Shown: positions 29,218 through 33,227 of the stretch, piece after piece
Layout: each line of letters starts with the position of its first letter
Numbering within the stretch: the stretch's first letter is position 1
DNA from: a virus
IMG/VR virus record: IMGVR_UViG_3300048930_000236
Coordinates: 1-33,227 of that record
Strand: one strand, 5' to 3'
Length of the DNA: 33,227 bases
Translations under genes and position numbers: made by a program
The notes under the pieces: generated by a model
The model's input: only the letters and a program-made list of their open reading frames with translations
Databases searched by the model: none
Told to the model about the DNA's origin: nothing

Positions 29218-30065
29218 ACCCGCCAATCCTCGAAGCAGAGGCCGTCGAAGAGGCCGAAGGCCAGATCATCCTTCCGGCCGCGGTCAAGCGCGAGCAGGAA
29301 GAGCTCGACAAGGTCGGAGCCGCAGTCAGTGACGCCGTGCGACGTGCCTCAATGGTCGAGGTCCGCACTCCGGAAGAGGCCAACGCCGCCGCCGGGATCC
29401 TCAGAAACCTCAAGGAGCAGACCAAAAACGCCGAGGCCACCCGGAAGTTCCTCGTCGGGCCGCTAAACGCCCACGTCAAACGGATCAACTCCAAGGCCAA
29501 GGAGGCCACTGCGCCGCTCGATGCCGCGGTGAACGTGCTGAAGGACAAGATCGAGACCTACCAGGCCGAACTCGAGCGGCAGCGCCGGGAGGAAGAAGAG
29601 CGGCTCCGCAGGGAGGCGGCAGAGCGCGAGGCTAAGATGAAGGCCGAGCGCGAGCGAGCCGAGGCCGAGGCCCGGGCCAAGCGTGAGGAGGCCGAGCGCG
29701 TCCAACGTGAAGCCGAGGACAAGGCCCGACTGGCAGCCGAGCGCGACGCCGAGTCGCAGGCGGCGAAGGAAGCGGCACGGTTGGCCGAAGAGGCCGCCCA
29801 GCAGGCTGACCAGTCCAAGCTCGAAGAAATGACCCTGGACGCCCTGCCCGACCTACCGGCCCCGGTGCCGGTGGTGGCCGAGGCTCCGAAGGTCGAGGGC
29901 GTCCAGACCCGCAAGGTCTGGAAGGCGACCGTGACCCAGGAGGCCCTTCTGCCTCGTGAGTACATGGTCGTCGATCAGAAGAAGATCAACCAGGCGGTCC
30001 GCGACGGCGTTCGCGAGATCCCGGGTGTCGTCATTCAGCAGGTGTCTCAGGTGGCAGTTCGATGA
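29214..30065 (+). CDS. Long coiled-coil recombination-associated protein, 283 aa
   Basis: Residues about 25-115 are helical (REQEELDKVGAAVSDAVRRA, KFLVGPLNAHVKRINSKAKE), followed by about 90 residues of almost pure E/R/A/K heptads and, after a proline-rich hinge (LPDLPAPVPVVAE), a small C-terminal domain with RKVWKATVTQEALLPREYMV and GVREIPGVVIQQ. The same arrangement occurs next to RecT-like genes in other actinophages. A role with host nucleases or recombination is inferred from neighbourhood only. ATGA overlap with the next gene. Confidence 0.7.
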   Translation: MNPPILEAEAVEEAEGQIILPAAVKREQEELDKVGAAVSDAVRRASMVEVRTPEEANAAAGILRNLKEQTKNAEATRKFLVGPLNAHVKRINSKAKEATAPLDAAVNVLKDKIETYQAELERQRREEEERLRREAAEREAKMKAERERAEAEARAKREEAERVQREAEDKARLAAERDAESQAAKEAARLAEEAAQQADQSKLEEMTLDALPDLPAPVPVVAEAPKVEGVQTRKVWKATVTQEALLPREYMVVDQKKINQAVRDGVREIPGVVIQQVSQVAVR

Positions 30066-30265
30066 TCGATCAAGACGCTCACCTCGAATACAAGCGCGAA
30101 GCTGAGGAGGAAGCCGAACGCCACCGCCACGGCTACGAGGTGACCCTGATCTGCGGCGGTTGCGAGTCCACGGACGAGGTCCTCTACGACGAGCGAACGG
30201 ACGACCCGTGGTCGGACCTCGAAGCCTGCGAAGTCTGCGGAGCAAGGAATTGGCTTGATGGCTGA
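30062..30265 (+). CDS. Small zinc-ribbon protein, 67 aa
   Basis: ATG 30062 overlaps the upstream stop. A helical, charged start (LEYKREAEEEAERHRHGYEV) is followed by two cysteine pairs, ICGGCES and CEVCGAR, about 28 residues apart, a zinc-ribbon spacing. Function unknown; possibly DNA or protein binding within the recombination operon. It overlaps the next gene by 8 bases. Confidence 0.65.
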   Translation: MIDQDAHLEYKREAEEEAERHRHGYEVTLICGGCESTDEVLYDERTDDPWSDLEACEVCGARNWLDG

Positions 30266-30665
30266 GTACCGCCTCGACACCGTCCAGGGGTGCATGCGAC
30301 GTCTGACTGACATCGACGCTGAGATCGAGACGTTCCGCGTCCAGGCCTACCAGGACGCCGGCGCTCTCGCTGGCGCCCGTGAGGAATGGAAGGACCGCTA
30401 CGAGGTCGCCATGGCCGCAGTCAGTGGATCCAACGCCGACGAGCGCAAGGCGATCTGCCGTCGCGCCGTGAAGGAAACCGCACCGGACCTGGTTGATCGC
30501 ATCGTGAGCCTGACCGAAGCCGTCGCCGCGCACGATCGCCACTACGACCACCTCGACACTCAGCGCTCGATTGTCCAGTCCTGCCTGAAGACTCATCGCG
30601 AGCTGGCCTCACCTGCCGAGCAGCCGAACAGCCGCTACGGGCGTCCGATTGGAGCGGTGGCCTGA
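30258..30665 (+). CDS. Hypothetical helical protein, 135 aa
   Basis: ATG 30258 is chosen over TTG 30255. The product is helical throughout, with RDTV-like start (YRLDTVQGCMRRLTDIDAEI), a conserved-looking YEVAMAAVSGSNADERKAIC and DRHYDHLDTQRSIVQSCLKT. No domain recognised, though the order RecT-like, nuclease, coiled coil, this protein suggests a recombination accessory factor. Shares one base with the next start. Confidence 0.65.
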   Translation: MAEYRLDTVQGCMRRLTDIDAEIETFRVQAYQDAGALAGAREEWKDRYEVAMAAVSGSNADERKAICRRAVKETAPDLVDRIVSLTEAVAAHDRHYDHLDTQRSIVQSCLKTHRELASPAEQPNSRYGRPIGAVA

Positions 30666-31582
30666 TGGACTATTCGCGAGTCAAAGGAAAGTGCCCGGCC
30701 TGCGGCTGGTCGTCACTGTTCGTAGGTGACGGCGGATACCTCACCTGCGCGATCGCGGAATGCCCGAACCCGAGCGCCGTGCACAAGTTGCTGACTTCTG
30801 TCGAGGGTGCGAGTAGCGGTAACGCCTCGGGTCGCATCGGTGAATCGCAAGAGCGGAGCGTAACCTCCGAACTGTCCGACCCTCCCGACGAGATTGTCAC
30901 ACCCTCGTCAGAGATCCACACCTGCCACGCCGCTTGCGCCTGCCAACACGGAGGCGATCCGACCCCGGACTTTTTGGGTGTTCGACCCGTCCTGGACAAC
31001 CTGATGGAAGCCGGGAGGCAAGTAGTAGATGCCCGGACTGAGCCTTGCTTGGCTTGTGGCGGAACCGGCCGCGGTTGGTTGGAACGCCGTAACTGCGGCA
31101 CCTGTTTCGGCACCGGTAAAGCTCCTGAAACCGAACCAACCGACCCTTCCCATGACCGGGTAGAGGACGTAGCTCAGGCGCTTAGCAACAAGCAGTCAGC
31201 GCAGGTAGGGGAGCCGCCTATGGCACTTTCCGACCTGTGCGAAGGGGACCGCCGCGAACTCAGGCAACAGGCCCGAGCCGCCATAGCCGCTTTACAACCC
31301 GGTCTCGATGGAAACGGACCCCTCGACGCGATCCTTTACGAACGCGAGCGCCATGAGCAAGCGAAGCGCGACGGCAAGTTCTCGAAGACTTGCGCCGACG
31401 ATATGACCGACCGCGAGCGCCTGCCGGTGCTGATGGAGGAAGTAGGCGAGGTGGCCCGAGCGATGCTGGAAGGCGACGGCCCGAATCTCCGGGAGGAATT
31501 GGCGCAAGTCGGAGCGGTCGCGCTGGCGTGGATCGAAGGGCTGGACGCTGCGGCCCTAACCGAGAAGGAGAACGACCGATGA
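30665..31582 (+). CDS. Zinc-finger / DnaJ-type cysteine / MazG-like fusion protein, 305 aa
   Basis: Three parts. Residues 1-40 hold a zinc ribbon (CPACGWS, CAIAECPN). Residues about 128-150 carry two DnaJ-type CxxCxGxG motifs (CLACGGTG and CGTCFGTG), enough for one zinc site. Residues about 253-293 (LPVLMEEVGEVARAMLEG and NLREELAQVGAVALAWIEGL) resemble the MazG-like all-alpha NTP pyrophosphohydrolase core with its EExGE and later E...Q residues. Between them are low-complexity linkers. It may cleanse or adjust nucleotide pools; the zinc parts are unexplained. An ATGA junction follows. Confidence 0.7.
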   Translation: MDYSRVKGKCPACGWSSLFVGDGGYLTCAIAECPNPSAVHKLLTSVEGASSGNASGRIGESQERSVTSELSDPPDEIVTPSSEIHTCHAACACQHGGDPTPDFLGVRPVLDNLMEAGRQVVDARTEPCLACGGTGRGWLERRNCGTCFGTGKAPETEPTDPSHDRVEDVAQALSNKQSAQVGEPPMALSDLCEGDRRELRQQARAAIAALQPGLDGNGPLDAILYERERHEQAKRDGKFSKTCADDMTDRERLPVLMEEVGEVARAMLEGDGPNLREELAQVGAVALAWIEGLDAAALTEKENDR

Positions 31583-31980
31583 GCGACAACCAGCGCATCG
31601 CCGCCTACCTCCAGGAGCACGGCTCGATCACCAGCTACGAGATCCGCACCATGGAACTCTCGGGGAACCCTGCCCAACGGATAACCGAGCTGATCGACCA
31701 GGGCTACGAGATCCAGATCGATCACTTCCATCGCATCGTGCGGGGCAAGAAGCGCCCCTGCTGCCGCTACACCCTGATCGCTTCACCCGAGGCCGAGAGG
31801 CCCGGAGCTGTCCGCAGCGCGCCGGAGTCGGCTGCTGCTGAGAGTTCGGGGCATCTCCAACCCCCGGAAGAGGCGGACGCGGCCGGAGGGCAACTCCAAG
31901 ACGCACCTCCGGTCGCTCCGCTTCAGTTGTTCCCGGAGTCGACCGGGGGTCGGGGCCACTATGAAAGTGAGGCAGCGTGA
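31579..31980 (+). CDS. Helix-turn-helix domain protein, 133 aa
   Basis: ATG 31579 overlaps the upstream stop and follows AAGGAG. Residues about 5-60 (RIAAYLQEHGSITSYEIRTM, AQRITELIDQGYEIQI, ending HRIVRGKKRPCCRYTL) match the winged helix-turn-helix common in small phage proteins (the type called helix-turn-helix domain PF14090). The remaining 65 residues are low-complexity, acidic and proline-rich. It probably binds DNA; target unknown. The next gene begins at its stop. Confidence 0.7.
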   Translation: MSDNQRIAAYLQEHGSITSYEIRTMELSGNPAQRITELIDQGYEIQIDHFHRIVRGKKRPCCRYTLIASPEAERPGAVRSAPESAAAESSGHLQPPEEADAAGGQLQDAPPVAPLQLFPESTGGRGHYESEAA

Positions 31981-32507
31981 TGAGTGTTTGCGAATGTGGC
32001 TGCGGCAGCAAGACCACGATCGCGGCCCGCAATGACGCATCGAAGGGCTGGGTCAAAGGCCGACCGCTCCGATTCATCAATGGGCACCACCGCCGCAAGT
32101 CCCCGGTCGATTTCATCTTGGATTCGGACACAGGTTGCTGGATGTGGCAGTTGACTCTCGATGCCAATGGCTACGGCCGAGTGCGTCGAGGATCGCGAAG
32201 ACTCCAACTAGCCCATCGCTACATGTATGAGCGGCACATCGGGCCGATCGAACCAGGCCTTGACCTCGACCATCTCTGTAGAACGCCGAGATGTGTCAAC
32301 CCGGCTCACCTTGAACCCGTTAGCCGCGCTGAAAACACACGACGGGGTAGCCGAACGAAACTCACCGCCGAAGCAGTACGCGAGATTCGTGAATCACCCG
32401 AAGACGGACCAACCTTGGCGCGTCAGTTCGGAGTTCGTAAACAGACGATTTACGCGATCCGCTCCCGACGCTCTTGGGCCGATCTAGTGGACCAGAGGGC
32501 GGCATAG
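31980..32507 (+). CDS. HNH endonuclease with C-terminal helix-turn-helix, 175 aa
   Basis: ATG 31980 (TGATG overlap) or GTG 31977. An N-terminal CECGCGSK may bind zinc. The HNH core is LDLDHLCRTPRCVNPAHLEP, preceded by QLAHRYMYERHIG, with the paired His/Asn and CxxxxC knuckle of HNH_3-type nucleases. The C-terminal AVREIRESPEDGPTLARQFG then VRKQTIYAIRSRRSW is a helix-turn-helix typical of homing enzymes. Position in the early operon, far from terminase, argues for a homing (self-spreading) endonuclease rather than a packaging partner. Confidence 0.8.
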   Translation: MSVCECGCGSKTTIAARNDASKGWVKGRPLRFINGHHRRKSPVDFILDSDTGCWMWQLTLDANGYGRVRRGSRRLQLAHRYMYERHIGPIEPGLDLDHLCRTPRCVNPAHLEPVSRAENTRRGSRTKLTAEAVREIRESPEDGPTLARQFGVRKQTIYAIRSRRSWADLVDQRAA

Positions 32508-32852
32508 GTGGGCTGGGCGAAGTTCGATGACAGTTTCTACGACCACCCCAAGATCATGAAGGTGCTCGACGAGTGCCCGATGGGGATGGTGCTTCACGTG
32601 CGGGCGGTGACTTACTGCGCCCGACACGCAACTGATGGACAGATCCGGAAGAACGTAGTTGATGGACTGGTGCCGCTCCAACGAGACCGCGAGCAACAGG
32701 TAGCAGTCCTCATCGACTCCGGCATGTGGTACGACCACGATGGTTCCTACTGGCTGCACGATTACCTCGATTACAACCCCTCGAAGAAGCAGATCCTTGA
32801 GAGGCAGGAGAAGGATCGTGTCCGGAAGGGAAAGGGTAAGGATGATGGCTGA
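32508..32852 (+). CDS. Replication-type winged-helix protein, 114 aa
   Basis: GTG 32508 starts directly after the HNH stop. The sequence matches the N-terminal domain of phage replication initiators/replisome organisers: WAKFDDSFYDHPKIMKVLDE, a helix with AVTYCARHATDGQIRKN, MWYDHDGSYWLHDYLDYNPS and a basic end (ERQEKDRVRKGKGKD). In related phage proteins I know, the chain goes on through a linker of the NPxxIP type. Here a stop intervenes and that linker-like sequence lies in the overlapping next frame (+1), so this may be a split version. Confidence 0.7.
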   Translation: MGWAKFDDSFYDHPKIMKVLDECPMGMVLHVRAVTYCARHATDGQIRKNVVDGLVPLQRDREQQVAVLIDSGMWYDHDGSYWLHDYLDYNPSKKQILERQEKDRVRKGKGKDDG

Positions 32853-33227
32853 GCCCAGGTTGTCATCACCGGGCAAGAACATGCCTGGGTTCCAGAAGGA
32901 ATCCCCCCGGAATCCGAATGAAATCCCAGACAGAGGGTTTCCGTCCGGAAACCGGGTCGGGTCGGGAAGGGGTTGGGAGTCTTCGAAGAACCAACAGCTT
33001 CAGGAGCAATCCCGGCAGCGGTTCCTCACCGATCTGGGCTGGGCCGAGCAGCACCTTCCGAAAGAGCACGGGCCGCTCGCTGCAGTCGCTCTCAGCGCCG
33101 AGCGCAGACGCCGTCGCCGGGAACCGACCGCCGAAGAGGTCCTCGACCGCCTCAAAGCCACAGGCCGCGACCGCGATGCCCTGAACGCCCAGGCCCGCCG
33201 CTTCGGCCAGCCGGAGCCTCTTCGATG
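32842..33227 (+). CDS. Partial gene at right edge; possible second half of the replication protein
   Basis: The frame opens at ATG 32842 (or ATG 32845), after an AAGGGTAAGG ribosome site, overlaps the previous gene by 11 bases and stays open to the last base, so its 3' end is missing. The first 50 residues are a disordered linker (KESPRNPNEIPDRGFPSG), the rest helical (LTDLGWAEQHLPKEHGPLAA, then EPTAEEVLDRLKATGRDRDA). The linker resembles the one that joins the two halves of single-chain phage replication organisers. A helicase-loader-like role is possible but unsupported by motifs. Confidence 0.6.
   Translation, partial: MMAEPRLSSPGKNMPGFQKESPRNPNEIPDRGFPSGNRVGSGRGWESSKNQQLQEQSRQRFLTDLGWAEQHLPKEHGPLAAVALSAERRRRRREPTAEEVLDRLKATGRDRDALNAQARRFGQPEPLR

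Noticed and set aside
1-33227. CRISPR array, insertion sequence or integrase
   Set aside because: No regularly spaced repeats, no transposase or recombinase motifs found on either strand.

Overview
The window is most of a tailed bacteriophage or prophage genome with siphovirus-type architecture, from a high-GC actinobacterial host. Evidence for the host: strongly G/C-ending codons, two homologues of the actinobacterial integration host factor (mIHF) family, ribbon-helix-helix and DUF2510 proteins, and many genes whose start codon lies 6-9 bases after a -10-like box, the leaderless layout common in Actinobacteria. The exact genus cannot be read from the sequence. No integrase, excisionase or att site is visible, so lysogeny is inferred only from the repressor and divergent operator region.

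Layout. 1-2526: a tightly overlapping (ATGA/GTGA/TTGA) train of small genes, begun and ended by mIHF-like helix-two-turn-helix proteins, with several small zinc-binding proteins between. 2556-4700: a small unknown gene and both terminase subunits. 4735-10463: PBSX-like head module (portal, MuF-type protein, XkdF-like protease/scaffold, capsid, decoration-like protein), interrupted by a small reverse-strand gene and one tRNA. 10553-14128: head-tail connectors, tail terminator, tail tube, and tail chaperones joined by a -1 frameshift at GGGAAAA. 14145-21376: tape measure, distal tail, hub and fibre. 21778-23643: endolysin and a run of small membrane proteins. 23652-26052: reverse-strand immunity/cargo block (coiled-coil protein, DUF4145 protein, DUF2510 membrane protein, XRE repressor). 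26158-33227: rightward early genes: ribbon-helix-helix regulator, RecT-like annealing protein, RecB-like exonuclease, coiled-coil protein, zinc proteins, MazG-like domain, HNH endonuclease and a replication-type winged-helix protein, running off the right edge.

The most striking signal is a promoter-like motif repeated in front of the late genes: GTCAAC (or GTCAAG), exactly 12 bases, a hexamer close to TANNNT, then usually 6-9 bases to the start codon. It occurs before small terminase, portal, protease, connector, a 79-aa tail gene, tail tube, tape measure and endolysin, inside the protease/scaffold gene, and before the tRNA. The early ribbon-helix-helix gene has a different, host-like TTGACA-18-TATACT promoter, so the GTCAAC motif probably marks late transcription. 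The tRNA has initiator-tRNA hallmarks (mismatched 1:72 pair, A11:U24, G/C-rich anticodon stem, CAU anticodon). A phage that appears to make largely leaderless late mRNAs and an initiator-like tRNA from the same promoter class may be biasing translation initiation toward its own late messages; that link is inference. A ten-G run that would join a zinc-binding tail to an mIHF-like protein is the second unusual feature.
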